64,000 nt of DNA from Sphingomonas morindae (GCF_023822065.1 NZ_CP084931.1:310001-374000), one strand, 5' to 3'; numbered from the stretch's first letter, positions 52,223 to 61,677 are shown. The notes: a model not told the origin generated them from the letters alone. A program made the numbers and translations.

Positions 52223-53806
52223 ATGCATCCGGCCGCGACGTTCGAACTCGTGCTCGGCATGCTCGGCGCGGTGCTGCTGCTGCACTGGCTGGCGGCGCGG
52301 CTCCGCTGGCCCCCCTCGATCGCGCTGCTGATCGGGGGCGGGCTGCTCGCCTTCCTGCCGGGGGCGCCGCGCGTGGCGCTCGATCCCGATCTGGTGCTGG
52401 TGCTGTTCGTGCCGCCGCTGCTGGCGGATGGCGCCTGGAACGCGGAGGTGGCGCGCTTCCGGCGCCATTTGCCGGGAATCCTCTCGCTCGCGATCGGCGC
52501 CGTCCTGTTTTCGACGCTGATCGTCGCCTGGGTGGCGCACTGGGCGCTGCCGTCGCTGCCCTGGGCGGCCTGCGCCGCGCTCGGCGCGATCGTCGCCCCG
52601 CCCGATGCGATCGCGGCGCGCACCGTGTTGCAGCGGGTCGAGCTGCCGCGCCGGCTGGAGACCCTGCTCGAGGGGGAGAGCCTGCTCAACGATGCGACCG
52701 GGCTCGTGCTGTTCCGCTTCGCGGTCGCCGCCGCCATGGGCGCGCAGGTCGGGCCGGGCGCGGCGGCGGGCCGTTTCCTGGTCCTGATCCTGGGCGGGAT
52801 CGCGGTCGGCCTCGCGGTCGGCCTGGTCTGGAGCCTGATCGTGCGCCGCGTCCGCGACGAGGTGCTGATCATCACCTGCACCGCGCTCTCCAGCTGGTGC
52901 GCCTATCTCGCCGGCGAGACGCTGGGCGTCTCCGGCGTGATCGCGGTGGTGACGAGCGGGCTGGTGCTCGGCTGGCAGCAGCATGTCGTCTTCTCGGCGG
53001 CCACGCGGCTGCGCGGCACCTCCTTCTGGCAGGTGATGATCTTCCTGCTCGAAGCCTCGGTGTTCATCCTGATCGGCTTTTCGCTGCGCGCCATCCTGGT
53101 GCGCGCGGGCGGGATCGAGGCGGTGCTCGGCGGTCTGGTCGGGCCGCTGCTGGCGATCCTGCTGGCGCTCACCCTCGCCCGCTTCGCCTGGATCTTCGCC
53201 TCGGATGCGCTGCTCGTCGCGCTGCGCCGCCTCGGCCTGGCGCGCGAACGGCCGCTCGGCGCGCGCTGCGCGACGGTGATCGGCTGGGCGGGGATGCGCG
53301 GGGTGGTCACGCTCGCCGCCGCGCTGACGCTGCCCGAGACTTTTCCCGGACGCGATTTCATCCTGCTCGCCGCGTTCGGCGTGATCCTCGTCACCGTCGT
53401 CGTGCAGGGCTCCACGCTCGGACTGCTGATCCGCTGGATGGGCGTGCGCCGCACCGCCGAGGATGCCGCCCCGCTGGACCTGATGGCGGCCGAGCAGGCG
53501 ATGATGCGCGCCCAGCTCGCCCGCGTCGAGAATCTGGCGCGCGACGAGGACGGCACCGTCATCCATCCCCAGCTGCTCCGGCGCTATACGGCGCGGGTGC
53601 GCGCGGGCGAGCAATTCACCGGCTCGACCGAGGAACGGGTGCAGGCGATCGCCTCCCATTTCGACATCATCATCGCCGCCGTCGCGGCCGGCCGCGCGGA
53701 GCTGGTGCGGCTGCACCGCGCCAATCGCATCGACAATGCCACGCTGCGCAGCCTCGAGCTGGATCTCGATCTCGAGGAACTCGGCGCTGAATCGGCCAAG
53801 GCCTGA
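52223..53806 (+). CDS. Na+/H+ antiporter (CPA1 family)
   Basis: A 527-residue inner-membrane antiporter with about 12 hydrophobic helices in the first 400 residues. Key blocks are ALGAIVAPPDAIAARTVLQR, LEGESLLNDATGLVLFRFAV (the ND motif of CPA1 proteins) and GWAGMRGVVTLAAALTLPET. A cytosolic tail of about 120 helical residues ends the protein. It maintains pH and Na+ balance. Follows DUF885 by 27 bases; may be co-transcribed. Confidence 0.92.
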   Translation: MHPAATFELVLGMLGAVLLLHWLAARLRWPPSIALLIGGGLLAFLPGAPRVALDPDLVLVLFVPPLLADGAWNAEVARFRRHLPGILSLAIGAVLFSTLIVAWVAHWALPSLPWAACAALGAIVAPPDAIAARTVLQRVELPRRLETLLEGESLLNDATGLVLFRFAVAAAMGAQVGPGAAAGRFLVLILGGIAVGLAVGLVWSLIVRRVRDEVLIITCTALSSWCAYLAGETLGVSGVIAVVTSGLVLGWQQHVVFSAATRLRGTSFWQVMIFLLEASVFILIGFSLRAILVRAGGIEAVLGGLVGPLLAILLALTLARFAWIFASDALLVALRRLGLARERPLGARCATVIGWAGMRGVVTLAAALTLPETFPGRDFILLAAFGVILVTVVVQGSTLGLLIRWMGVRRTAEDAAPLDLMAAEQAMMRAQLARVENLARDEDGTVIHPQLLRRYTARVRAGEQFTGSTEERVQAIASHFDIIIAAVAAGRAELVRLHRANRIDNATLRSLELDLDLEELGAESAKA

Positions 53807-53817
53807 GCCGGTCCGCC

Positions 53818-53841
53818 GGGCGGCGCGGCTCCGCGGCGCCC
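53818..53841 (+). terminator. GC-rich hairpin after the antiporter gene
   Basis: The 24 bases form an 11-position stem with a single G-G mismatch around a two-base centre, 12 bases after the antiporter stop. The next bases are GCCGGGCGTTCT, only a short T pair, so termination would be weak. Confidence 0.35.
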
Positions 53842-53881
53842 GCCGGGCGTTCTAGCGGCTTCCCCTTTCGAGAGGCATATC

Positions 53882-54736
53882 ATGGCACTTCCCGCTGATC
53901 CCGTGTGGTTCATCACCGGCTGCTCGACCGGTTTCGGGCGCGAGCTGGCCAGGCTCGTGCTGGATCGCGGCTGGCGCGTCGTCGTCACCGCGCGCGCCGC
54001 CGATCGCGTCGCCGATCTCGCCGCCCTTGCCGAGGATCGCGCGCTGGCGCTCGCGCTGGACGTGACCGACGCCGCGCAGATCGACGCCGCGGTCGCCGCC
54101 GCCACCGCGCGCTTCGGCCGGATCGACGTGCTGGTGAACAATGCCGGCTATGGCTATCAGACCAGCATAGAGGAAGGCGAGGAAGCCGAGATCCGCGCGC
54201 AGTTCGATGCCAATGTCTTCGGCCTGTTCGCGCTCACCCGCGCGGTGCTGCCGCACATGCGCGCGCAGGGTGGCGGCGCCATCCTCAACATCACCTCGGT
54301 GGGCGGCATCACCGGCTTCGCCGCGAGCGGCTATTACAGCGCCACCAAGCATGCGGTCGAAGGCTGGTCCGCCTCGCTCGCCGCCGAGGTGGAGCCGCTC
54401 GGCATCAGCGTCACCTGTGTCGAGCCCGGTCCCTTCCGCACCGACTGGGCCGGCCGCTCGCTGCGCCAGACGCCGAGCCGCATTTCCGCCTATGCCGAGA
54501 CGGCGGCCGCGCGCATGGCCACCACCAGCGGCTATAGCGGCCGCCAGCCGGGCGATCCCGTCCGCGCCGGCGCGGCGATGATCGAGGCGGTGACGCGCCC
54601 GGTGCCGCCGCGCCATCTGGTGCTCGGCGCCTTCGCCTACGAGACCGCGCGCGACGTGTTCCGCACGCGGCTGGAGGCGCTGGAGGCGGATCGCGACCTG
54701 GCGCTCGGCGCCGATTATCCGGAGGGCGAGGGCTGA
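53882..54736 (+). CDS. Short-chain dehydrogenase
   Basis: A 284-residue SDR: TGCSTGFG cofactor loop, NNAGYGYQTS and catalytic YSATK (SGYYSATKHAVEGWSASL). It has the same long C-terminal ending (GRQPGDPVRAGAAMIEAV) as the 43.4-kb SDR and the decayed SDR at 11.6 kb. It stands 75 bases after the antiporter and is convergent with the LacI gene. Confidence 0.92.
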   Translation: MALPADPVWFITGCSTGFGRELARLVLDRGWRVVVTARAADRVADLAALAEDRALALALDVTDAAQIDAAVAAATARFGRIDVLVNNAGYGYQTSIEEGEEAEIRAQFDANVFGLFALTRAVLPHMRAQGGGAILNITSVGGITGFAASGYYSATKHAVEGWSASLAAEVEPLGISVTCVEPGPFRTDWAGRSLRQTPSRISAYAETAAARMATTSGYSGRQPGDPVRAGAAMIEAVTRPVPPRHLVLGAFAYETARDVFRTRLEALEADRDLALGADYPEGEG

Positions 54737-54757
54737 GCGCCGGCGGCGCGCGGCCGG

Positions 54758-55789
54758 TCAGCCGGAATCGCGCGCCACCAGCTGTGGCGTCATCTGCACC
54801 GAGCCCGCCTCGCCCCCGGCCATGCGGGCGAACAGCGCCTCGATCATCGCCGCCGCGCCCGCTTCCAGATCCTGGCGGATGGTGGTGAGGCGCGGCACGG
54901 TGTGGAGCGCGAGCGGAAGATCGTCATAGCCGATGACGCGGATCCGTCCCGGCACGTCGACGCCGCGATCGGCGAGCACGCGCAGCGCGGTCACCGCGAT
55001 CAGGTCCGAGGCGGCGGCAATGCCGTCGATCCGATCGCCCGCGCGCTCCAGATGCGCGACGATCTCGCCCTCTAGCCCGTCGGACACGATATGGGTGCGC
55101 AGCAGCAGCGGTCCTTTCTTCAGGCCCGCCGCCGTCATCGCCGCCGCCACGCCTTCGTGACGCAGCCGGAATTCGGGCGCGTTGGTCTCGCCCAGAAAGG
55201 CGATGCGCCGCGCGCCGCCCTCGATCAGCCGCGCGCCCGCCAGCCGGCCCCCCTCGAAATTGTCGCTGCCGACCGCGCAATGGATCTGGCCTTGATGGTG
55301 GCTGCCCCAGGCGACGAGCGGGCGGTAGCGTTCGGCGACGCGCTCGATCGTCGCATGCTGGTTGGATTGGCCGATCAGCAGCACGCCGTCGAGCATGCCG
55401 GAATCGACGATCCGCTCGAGCCAGTCCGGCGCATGCGGGATGACGCGCGAGAGCATGATGTCATAGCCCCGCGCCGCCAGAGCATCGCCGAGATGCGCGA
55501 GAATGGCCATGAAGAAGGGGTCGGAGAGATGCTGGCGCTTTTCGTGGCCGAGCGGCACGATGATGCCGATCACGCCGGTGCGCTGCGTCCGCAGCCGGCT
55601 TGCCATCTGGTTCAGCCGGAAACCATGTTCCTCGGCCAGCGCCTTGATGCGCGCCGCCGTCTTGGCGCTCACCAGGTTGCTGCCGGCCAGCGCCCGCGAG
55701 ACCGTCCCCGCCGAGACGCCCGCAAGCCGCCCAAGCTCGACGATATTGCGCACGCGCGGCGGCGTGTCCGTGCGCTCCTTGCCTGCCAT
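54758..55789 (-). CDS. LacI-family transcriptional regulator
   Basis: A 343-residue regulator with an N-terminal lambda-like HTH and hinge (LGRLAGVSAGTVSRALAGSN, RIKALAEEHGFRLNQMASRL) and a periplasmic-binding-protein-like sensor domain that binds a small sugar. ATG 55789 (MAGKERTD) is chosen; an 17-residue upstream reading is Arg-rich. Its targets are not adjacent: neighbours are an SDR and a chemoreceptor, not sugar genes. A perfect AATCGATT palindrome lies 75 bases upstream of the start. Confidence 0.9.
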   Translation of the reverse strand: MAGKERTDTPPRVRNIVELGRLAGVSAGTVSRALAGSNLVSAKTAARIKALAEEHGFRLNQMASRLRTQRTGVIGIIVPLGHEKRQHLSDPFFMAILAHLGDALAARGYDIMLSRVIPHAPDWLERIVDSGMLDGVLLIGQSNQHATIERVAERYRPLVAWGSHHQGQIHCAVGSDNFEGGRLAGARLIEGGARRIAFLGETNAPEFRLRHEGVAAAMTAAGLKKGPLLLRTHIVSDGLEGEIVAHLERAGDRIDGIAAASDLIAVTALRVLADRGVDVPGRIRVIGYDDLPLALHTVPRLTTIRQDLEAGAAAMIEALFARMAGGEAGSVQMTPQLVARDSG

Positions 55790-55863
55790 GAACCGCGTCT
55801 CCCTGCCGACCCGCGCGGTGCCGCGTCCGCGTGCGTCCAACCTTCGATAAGGTGGTTGGATAC

Positions 55864-55871
55864 AATCGATT
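55864..55871. promoter_or_regulatory. AATCGATT palindrome upstream of the LacI gene
   Basis: A short perfect palindrome inside GGATACAATCGATTTCAC, the least GC-rich part of the 200-base gap between LacI and the chemoreceptor. LacI-type operators are often palindromes centred on CG, so autoregulation is possible. Eight bases is short and could be chance. Confidence 0.3.
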
Positions 55872-55989
55872 TCACTTCGTCAACCCCGGTAAGTCTGGGG
55901 GTCGGGCGGGTCGGCGGAGGCGGTGCAGCGCGACGCTACATAGACAGGGGTGGCGCGGACCGCTGCGGTGCCGCGCCACCCGAACGGGA

Positions 55990-57849
55990 TCAGAAGTCGG
56001 TCCAATCCTCCTCGCTGCGCAGCGCGGGGGCGGCACCGCCTCGCGCGGCGATTGCCGGGCGCGAGGCGGGCTTGCGCGAGGCCGGGGCGGCCCGCTTCAG
56101 CGGCACCACCGGCGCGCGCGTCCCCCGTCCGGCCGTCGCATCGAGCTTGAACCGCGAGACTTCCACCGCGAGCTGGTCCGCCTGGCCGGCGAGGCTGCGC
56201 GCCGCGGCGGTCGCCTCCTCGGCCATGGCGGCGTTCTGCTGGGTCATCGAGTCCATCTCGGACACGGCGGTGTTGACCTGGGTGAGACCGGCCGACTGGA
56301 CCTCGGCCGAGGTCGCGATCTGGCCCATCAACCCGCTGATCTCGCCGACGGAGGCGACGATCCGGCCGAGCGCCTTGCCCGTCTCGGTGACGAGATCGAC
56401 GCCCGTCGCCACCTGTTCGCCCGAGGCGGTGATCTTGGCCTTGATGTCCTTGGCGGCTTCGGCCGACCGTTCGGCGAGCGCGCGCACCTCCGAGGCGACC
56501 ACGGCGAAGCCCTTGCCGGCATCGCCAGCGCGCGCCGCCTCGACACCGGCGTTGAGCGCGAGCAAATTGGTCTGGAAGGCGATGCCGTCGATCACGCTGA
56601 TGATGTCGTTGATCTCGCGCGCGGTGCGCTCGATCCCCTCCATCGCCTCGACCGCGCGCTTCACCACCTGGCCCGATTGCTCGGCATCGCCGCGCGCCGC
56701 CTCGACGACCCGGCTCGCGCGCTGCGCGTCCTCCGCCGCCGAGCGGACCGTCGTCGTCACCTGCGACAAGGCCGCCGCCGTTTCCTCCAGGCTCGCGGCC
56801 TGCTGCTCGGTGCGGTTGGAAAGATCCTCCGAGGCCTGGCGGATCTCGACCGAGCCGCTGTTGATCCCGCTCGCCGCCTCGGTGAAGGCCGCCATCGTCG
56901 TCGCCAGCGAGTCGAGCGCGCCGTTATAATCATTCTTAAGCTTGACGAAGTTTCCGTCCAGCTCGGCGGTGACGCGATAGGTGAGGTCGCCGCGCGACAG
57001 CGCCTCGAGCCCGCTGCCGATGCTCGCGATGATCAGTCGCGCCTGTTCCTCCTTGGCCTGTTCGGCGCCTTCGAGCTGCGCGCGCAGCCCTTCCATGGCG
57101 CGCGCCAGCAGGCCGATCTCGTCGCCGCGATCCCCCACCGCGACGGTGACGCTGCGATCGCCCCGGGCGAGCGCGCCGAGACCATGGGTGACGGCGGTGA
57201 CGGGCGCCGCGATGCTCCGCACCAGCAGCACGAGCATGGCGACGCACAGGCCCGCCACGCCGAGCAGCGCGATCAGGATCACCAGCCGCGCGCTGCGGTA
57301 CAGGCTCTTGGCGGCTTCCACCCGCTCGTCCATGACATGCGACTGGGCCGTGCGCATCGTGTCGGCGGCGGCGCTGAACCGGTCATAGGCGGGCCGGCTG
57401 GCGCGGAAAGCCGCCAGCGCCGCCTCGCCGCCCTCGCGACGGCCGAGCGCCAGGACCTGGTCCGAGACCGCGACATAGGCGTTGTTCTCGCTTTTGAATG
57501 CCTCGAGCGCGGCCCGCATCGCCGGCAGATTGACGCGCGGCTCGAGCCAGTCGATCTTGCTGGCGATGAGCGCGCGGGCCGTCCTAACCGCCGCTTCGGA
57601 GCGCGCGAGCGTATCGGCGTCGCGCGCGAGAACATGATCCGCCTCGGCGATCCGCACATCGGACACCGTGTTGGCGATGGCGCCGGCCGCCTCGAGCTTG
57701 ATACGCCGATCGACGCCGAGTTCCTCGGCGGTGTCGGACAAGGTGCTGAGCTTCAGAATGGCGAGACCGCCAAGCAGCCCGAACGCCAGCAGGAGAATAC
57801 CGAAACTTAGAGTAAGTTTTCGGCTTATTGGAAGATTGGACAAACGCAT
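55990..57849 (-). CDS. Methyl-accepting chemotaxis protein
   Basis: A 619-residue chemoreceptor. TM1 at about 10-32, a periplasmic four-helix-bundle-like sensor of about 150 residues, TM2 at about 185-207, then HAMP-type segments (210-320). The signalling domain has hairpin tip [20 protein letters not shown]. It ends with the pentapeptide DWTDF, a CheR/CheB tethering-type tail. GGAGGGGG directly precedes ATG 57849. No che or flagellar genes are nearby, so it is an orphan receptor. Ligand unknown. Confidence 0.93.
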   Translation of the reverse strand: MRLSNLPISRKLTLSFGILLLAFGLLGGLAILKLSTLSDTAEELGVDRRIKLEAAGAIANTVSDVRIAEADHVLARDADTLARSEAAVRTARALIASKIDWLEPRVNLPAMRAALEAFKSENNAYVAVSDQVLALGRREGGEAALAAFRASRPAYDRFSAAADTMRTAQSHVMDERVEAAKSLYRSARLVILIALLGVAGLCVAMLVLLVRSIAAPVTAVTHGLGALARGDRSVTVAVGDRGDEIGLLARAMEGLRAQLEGAEQAKEEQARLIIASIGSGLEALSRGDLTYRVTAELDGNFVKLKNDYNGALDSLATTMAAFTEAASGINSGSVEIRQASEDLSNRTEQQAASLEETAAALSQVTTTVRSAAEDAQRASRVVEAARGDAEQSGQVVKRAVEAMEGIERTAREINDIISVIDGIAFQTNLLALNAGVEAARAGDAGKGFAVVASEVRALAERSAEAAKDIKAKITASGEQVATGVDLVTETGKALGRIVASVGEISGLMGQIATSAEVQSAGLTQVNTAVSEMDSMTQQNAAMAEEATAAARSLAGQADQLAVEVSRFKLDATAGRGTRAPVVPLKRAAPASRKPASRPAIAARGGAAPALRSEEDWTDF

Positions 57850-57859
57850 GACCCCCTCC

Positions 57860-57877
57860 ACGCAACTTCGCTTGCGT
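57860..57877. promoter_or_regulatory. Hairpin just upstream of the chemoreceptor ribosome site
   Basis: ACGCAA-CTTCGC-TTGCGT forms a 6-bp stem with a six-base loop within 11-28 bases of the receptor ATG, next to its strong ribosome site. In the mRNA leader it could affect translation or stability. Function not proven. Confidence 0.3.
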
Positions 57878-57941
57878 CGATATGGGGAAACTACGTTACC
57901 AAGATTTTAGAACGGGCGGCCTTCCTGAAGAGCTTAGACCA

Positions 57942-58319
57942 ATGGCTAGGGGGATCGCCGCGCGCGCCGGGCCGTTGATCGGCATGGCCGCCGGCGCCGC
58001 CCCGCTCGTCACCCCCGATGGCCGCTACATTGTGGTGCGTGGCCGGCTGTGGCGCCGCGCCGATCCCGCCTTGCCGCCGGACCGCCGCGCCGCGCTGGTC
58101 GCCGACCTGATGGAGGCGCGCCGGTCCGTCGCCTCGGCGCGCCGCGCGCGCGATGCGGCGGCGGAAGCGGCGGCGCATGCGGCAGTGGATCGCGCCAAGC
58201 GCGCGCTCGGCGAGCGCGGGCCGGCCTGGTGGACGGACGGCGCGCCCGATCTCACCCGCCATCTCGCGCGCACCACGCCCTATGCCGATTGGTTCGCCGG
58301 TCAGGCCCCGCGCCTATAG
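57942..58319 (+). CDS. Hypothetical protein, Ala/Arg-rich
   Basis: A 125-residue cytosolic protein without signal peptide. A small beta segment (TPDGRYIVVRGRLWRRADPA) is followed by a long Ala/Arg helix (residues about 55-95) and an ending with PAWWTDGAPDLTRH. I recall similar short proteins in sphingomonads but no function. ATG 57942 is used; an in-frame ATG at 57882 would overlap the chemoreceptor leader. It converges on the exonuclease gene, overlapping its stop by six bases. Confidence 0.65.
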   Translation: MARGIAARAGPLIGMAAGAAPLVTPDGRYIVVRGRLWRRADPALPPDRRAALVADLMEARRSVASARRARDAAAEAAAHAAVDRAKRALGERGPAWWTDGAPDLTRHLARTTPYADWFAGQAPRL

Positions 58320-59081
58320 CAGCACGCCCTGCGCCTGAGGGGGCGCCGCCGCCGTCTCGCCGCCCGCCTCGCCCGCGCCGCTCCGGCGACGCAGCTCCAT
58401 CTCGGCGGAGAAGCGCACATCCTCGCCGCGATCCTTTGCCAGCCGCCGCAGCGCCGCCTCGTCCAGTTCGTGCCAGTGGCGGCTGTGCGCCAATCCGCTC
58501 GGCACGCGCGGCAAGAGGCCGGGTTCGGCGCTCCAGGCGAGCAGATCGGCGAGCGGCGCGGTGTTGAGCATGTCGCGCAGATGATGCGCGGTGACATAGG
58601 CGTCCGGCAAAGCGCGATGCGCGGGCAGGCCCAGCGCCTGCACCAGCCCTTCGGGCCGCCGCCAATAGCGCAGCACCTGGTTGGAGAAGCTCGGGCTGTC
58701 CGGCCAGAGCCGCAGCGCGCATTTCCAGGTGCAGATCCAGGCCGCGCCCCCGGTCAGCCGCGGCGTGCAGAAGCGCTGCTCGAACGCCGCGCGATGCGCC
58801 GCGAGCGCGATCACCCCGCCCTCCGGCCGCAGGATGGCCGGCGCCGCCGCCGCCCAGAAGGGCGCGCCCGCGACGTCGGCGTCGGTGATATGATGCACCG
58901 CCATCGTCACGGCGGGGATCGGTCGGCCCGGATCGATCAGCAATGCGCCGCGTGCCGCATCCACCTGCCACGCACCGTCGCGCTCCACCACATCCTGCCA
59001 GCCGATCTCGCACACGCCGTGCGCGGGCGGCGCCGAGCCGGTGGTCTCGAGATCGATCACGCGAATACGCCCAATGCCCAT
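58314..59081 (-). CDS. DEDD-family 3'-5' exonuclease domain protein
   Basis: A 255-residue protein related to the DNA polymerase III epsilon/RNase T exonuclease fold. ExoI motif is D10-L-E12-TTG. The ExoII motif reads AHRAAFE, where E101 replaces the usual Asp of the NxxFD-type motif. ExoIII is present as H155-RALP-D160. The Asp-to-Glu change may alter metal binding, but similar variants occur in distant members. The start is MGIGRIRV at 59081. It likely trims DNA or RNA 3' ends; its true substrate is unknown. Confidence 0.8.
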   Translation of the reverse strand: MGIGRIRVIDLETTGSAPPAHGVCEIGWQDVVERDGAWQVDAARGALLIDPGRPIPAVTMAVHHITDADVAGAPFWAAAAPAILRPEGGVIALAAHRAAFEQRFCTPRLTGGAAWICTWKCALRLWPDSPSFSNQVLRYWRRPEGLVQALGLPAHRALPDAYVTAHHLRDMLNTAPLADLLAWSAEPGLLPRVPSGLAHSRHWHELDEAALRRLAKDRGEDVRFSAEMELRRRSGAGEAGGETAAAPPQAQGVLL

Positions 59082-59130
59082 GGCGCCGATATGGGCGCGG
59101 CGCCGCCATCCGCAACGAAGACGCTCGGGC

Positions 59131-60216
59131 TCAGGTCCAGTAGAGGATGCGCGCCGCCGGTAGCCTGTCCGCCAGCCTCTGTTCGAAGAAGCCGCGCAGC
59201 GCGCGCATCGTCGCGGCATCATAGACCTGCTTCTCGGCGCCGAAGCGGGTGCGCTTGGTGGTGCGGTCCTGTCCGCTCATGTCGAGATCGGAGCCCGGAT
59301 ACCAGCTCTGCAGCACCGCCTTGGAGCCGGGATTGTAGCGATGGGTGATAAGCTCGATCGTGCAATCCAGCGCCGGCACGCCGTGCAGCGCGGCGGCGGC
59401 CTCGTCGATCAGCGCGCCATAGGCGCTTTCCCAGCCGGGCGCGGCGATGATCGGCGCGATGGTGAGCCCGATCCGATAGCCCGCCTCCGCCATGGCGCGC
59501 AGCGCGCGCAGCCGCGCGGCGACGGGCGCGGTGCCGCCCTCGAAGCGCGCATAGCCGCGCGGGTTGAGCGAGGCGCGCATCCGCGTCCGCCCGCCATGGG
59601 CAAGGGCGAGCAGCGGGGTCACATCGGCGAACTTGCTGGTGAAGCGCAGGCTGGCCGCCGCCTCCCAGCCGCCGAACCAGGCGATCATGGCGGCGAGCGA
59701 GCCGGTCAGCGGCTCGAGCGCGAGCGGATCGGTGTAGCACGAGGCCTCGAAACTCGTGCCCTCGCCGGCGCGCGCGGCGCTGCGGCTGGTGACCTGGCCC
59801 TGGCCGAGATAGGCCGGCAGCGCGTTCAGTATCTCGGGCAGATTGGCGTAGACGCGGGTGATCGGGGGGCCTTTCAGCGAGCCGGCGAGATAGCAATAGC
59901 TGCAATGCGCCGGGCAGCCCTCGGCGAGATCGACCCGCCAGTCGGCGCTCGGCGCGATCGGCTGGAGCCGGCGCTTGGAGGGCGGCGCCACCACCACCGC
60001 CACCGTCGCCTTGGCCTCGACATAGGCGCGCCGCGGATCCTCGGAAAAGCGGAGCGACAGCCGATCGCCGTCTAGCTCGATCACCTCGGTTCCGGCGGCG
60101 GCGGCGCGCTCCGCCATGGCGCGGCCATGCGCCCAGTCGCGCGCCGCGCGGGTGAGCAGCAGCCGCTTGGGCCACCAGCCGCGCCGCGCCGCGCCTGCCG
60201 GCCGCACCGCGCTCAT
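59131..60216 (-). CDS. Spore-photolyase-like radical SAM protein (PA0069 family)
   Basis: A 361-residue radical SAM protein with the [4Fe-4S] cysteines C101, C105 and C108 (EGCPAHCSYCYL). Further blocks are FTSKFADVTPLLALAHGGRT, and RASLNPRGYARFEGGTAPVA before the C-terminus. Related proteins are SplB (spore photoproduct lyase) and the PA0069 family, whose reaction is unknown. A role on nucleic acids is possible. ATG 60216 overlaps the upstream gene's stop by four bases, so the two are coupled. Confidence 0.88.
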   Translation of the reverse strand: MSAVRPAGAARRGWWPKRLLLTRAARDWAHGRAMAERAAAAGTEVIELDGDRLSLRFSEDPRRAYVEAKATVAVVVAPPSKRRLQPIAPSADWRVDLAEGCPAHCSYCYLAGSLKGPPITRVYANLPEILNALPAYLGQGQVTSRSAARAGEGTSFEASCYTDPLALEPLTGSLAAMIAWFGGWEAAASLRFTSKFADVTPLLALAHGGRTRMRASLNPRGYARFEGGTAPVAARLRALRAMAEAGYRIGLTIAPIIAAPGWESAYGALIDEAAAALHGVPALDCTIELITHRYNPGSKAVLQSWYPGSDLDMSGQDRTTKRTRFGAEKQVYDAATMRALRGFFEQRLADRLPAARILYWT

Positions 60217-60767
60217 GCGGCGTCCGCGCGCCACCGGGCGAGCGCCTCGAGATGCGCCGCGCGGGCCTCGTCGACCCGGCGCTCCGCCGCCGCCCGGTCG
60301 CGCGCCTGGTCGCGCTCCAGCGCCCGCCGTTCGCGGGCGAGTGCCTGTTCGCGCGCGCAGCGCAGCGCGGCGCGCGCCGCATCCTGTGCGGTGGCGAGCG
60401 CGTCCCGATCCGCCTCGGCCGCGTCGAGCGCCGCGCGCGACGGGCGCGGCTTGGGCTCGGGGCGCGCCGCCTTGGCTGGGCCGCGCCGCGCCGCCGCGCC
60501 ATCGCCCTCCGCCGCTCGCCGCGCGCGCGTCCGCGCGCGTGCGGGCGCCGCCTCCCCCGGATCGCCGCGCGCGATGCGGACGACCGTGCCCGGCGCGTCG
60601 AACGCCGCCGGCGCCGCCGCGCGATCCGACACCTCCTCCGCCATGCCCCGCGCGAAGAGATCGGCCGCGCTGCCCCACGCGGCCAGCGCCGCCTTGCGGC
60701 TGGGCGCCGCGACATAGGCGTCGTGAAAGCCGATCGGCGTCCGGAACAGCTTGAGCGCGCGGGCCAT
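60213..60767 (-). CDS. Hypothetical Ala/Arg-rich coiled-coil protein
   Basis: A 184-residue protein. The N-terminal 60 residues (MARALKLFRTPIGFHDAYVA, then PSRKAALAAWGSAADLFARG) look conserved-style and structured; the rest is a low-complexity Arg/Ala segment and a long charged helix resembling TolA. Its stop overlaps the radical SAM ATG (ATGA). I recall similar N-termini in sphingomonads but no function. ATG 60767 is used. Confidence 0.7.
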   Translation of the reverse strand: MARALKLFRTPIGFHDAYVAAPSRKAALAAWGSAADLFARGMAEEVSDRAAAPAAFDAPGTVVRIARGDPGEAAPARARTRARRAAEGDGAAARRGPAKAARPEPKPRPSRAALDAAEADRDALATAQDAARAALRCAREQALARERRALERDQARDRAAAERRVDEARAAHLEALARWRADAA

Positions 60768-60882
60768 GCCCGGCCAACGCACGCCCGCCGGATTATCTCC
60801 GGGGGCGGCCGATCGGCAGGTGCGCGCCCGGCGGCCCGCCCCTATTCCCGCGCTGAAGCCCGGTCAGCGCCCCGCTACGCCT

Positions 60883-61569
60883 TCAGCCATGGCCGGTGCG
60901 GATCAGATCGGCGACGCCGAGCACGCCGGTGATCATGATCTGCACGCCGACGCAGAGCAGCAGGAAGGCGATCAGCCGCGACATCACCCGCGCGCCGCCG
61001 GGGCCGAGCAGCGCCACCACGCTGTCCGCGCCGCGATAGCAGAGCCAGATCAGCGCCGCGACGCAGCCCGCCGCGAGGCTGACGCCGCCGAAGAAGCCGA
61101 GCAGCCCCGCCCCGCTCGCCGGGCGCTGCGAGGACAGGGCGATCGCCACCGCGATCGTGCCCGGCCCGGTGGTGAGCGGCATGGTGAGCGGGAAGAAGGC
61201 GACATCGTCGGCCGCGCCATGGGCGGGCTCGGCGGCGCTGGCCTTGCGCTCCTCATGCACTTCGGGCTGCATCAGCAGGCTCCACGCGCGGACCGCGACG
61301 ACGATGCCGCCGGCGATGCGCAGCGCGCTGAGGCTGACGCCGAAGAAGTTGAGCACATAGCCCCCCAGCCACAGCGAGACGAGCAGCACGATCAGCGCGT
61401 AGAGCGCGATGCGGCGGGCGAACAGGCGCCGCTCGGCGGGGGTACGGTCGCCCATCACCTCGTTGAAGATCAGCGCCGCGCCGATCGGATTGACGATCGA
61501 GAACAGGGCCGGGAAGGCGAGCAGGAAGGCGCCGATCGCGGTGCCCACGGGGATCGGGCTCAGCTCCAT
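60883..61569 (-). CDS. MarC-family integral membrane protein
   Basis: A 228-residue inner-membrane protein with about six helices. The blocks FPALFSIVNPIGAALIFNEV, GVSLSALRIAGGIVVAVRAW and the FFPLTMPLTTGPGTIAVAIA stretch are diagnostic of MarC/UPF0056. Its substrate is unknown; despite the name, no role in antibiotic resistance is established. The 115 bases downstream, toward the radical SAM operon, hold no gene. Confidence 0.9.
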   Translation of the reverse strand: MELSPIPVGTAIGAFLLAFPALFSIVNPIGAALIFNEVMGDRTPAERRLFARRIALYALIVLLVSLWLGGYVLNFFGVSLSALRIAGGIVVAVRAWSLLMQPEVHEERKASAAEPAHGAADDVAFFPLTMPLTTGPGTIAVAIALSSQRPASGAGLLGFFGGVSLAAGCVAALIWLCYRGADSVVALLGPGGARVMSRLIAFLLLCVGVQIMITGVLGVADLIRTGHG

Positions 61570-61677
61570 GGCGCGGCCTTGTCCGGCGCGGCGGCGCGGC
61601 TCGTCATCGCTGTCATCCTCCGGTCCGCCCCCCGCCTCTATGGACCGGCGCCGCCGCGATCCGCAAGACGGCCGCCG

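Noticed and set aside
49820-53716. A 1298-codon open frame on the minus strand
   Set aside because: It lies antisense to the ArsR, DUF885 and antiporter genes, all of which have clear motifs. The antisense translation is a Gln/Arg/Asp/His-rich low-complexity string typical of the shadow frame of GC-rich coding DNA.
55091-57810. Long plus-strand open frames opposite LacI and the chemoreceptor
   Set aside because: Both opposite genes show domains in the right order; the plus-strand translations have none and are Arg/Gly/Ala-rich.
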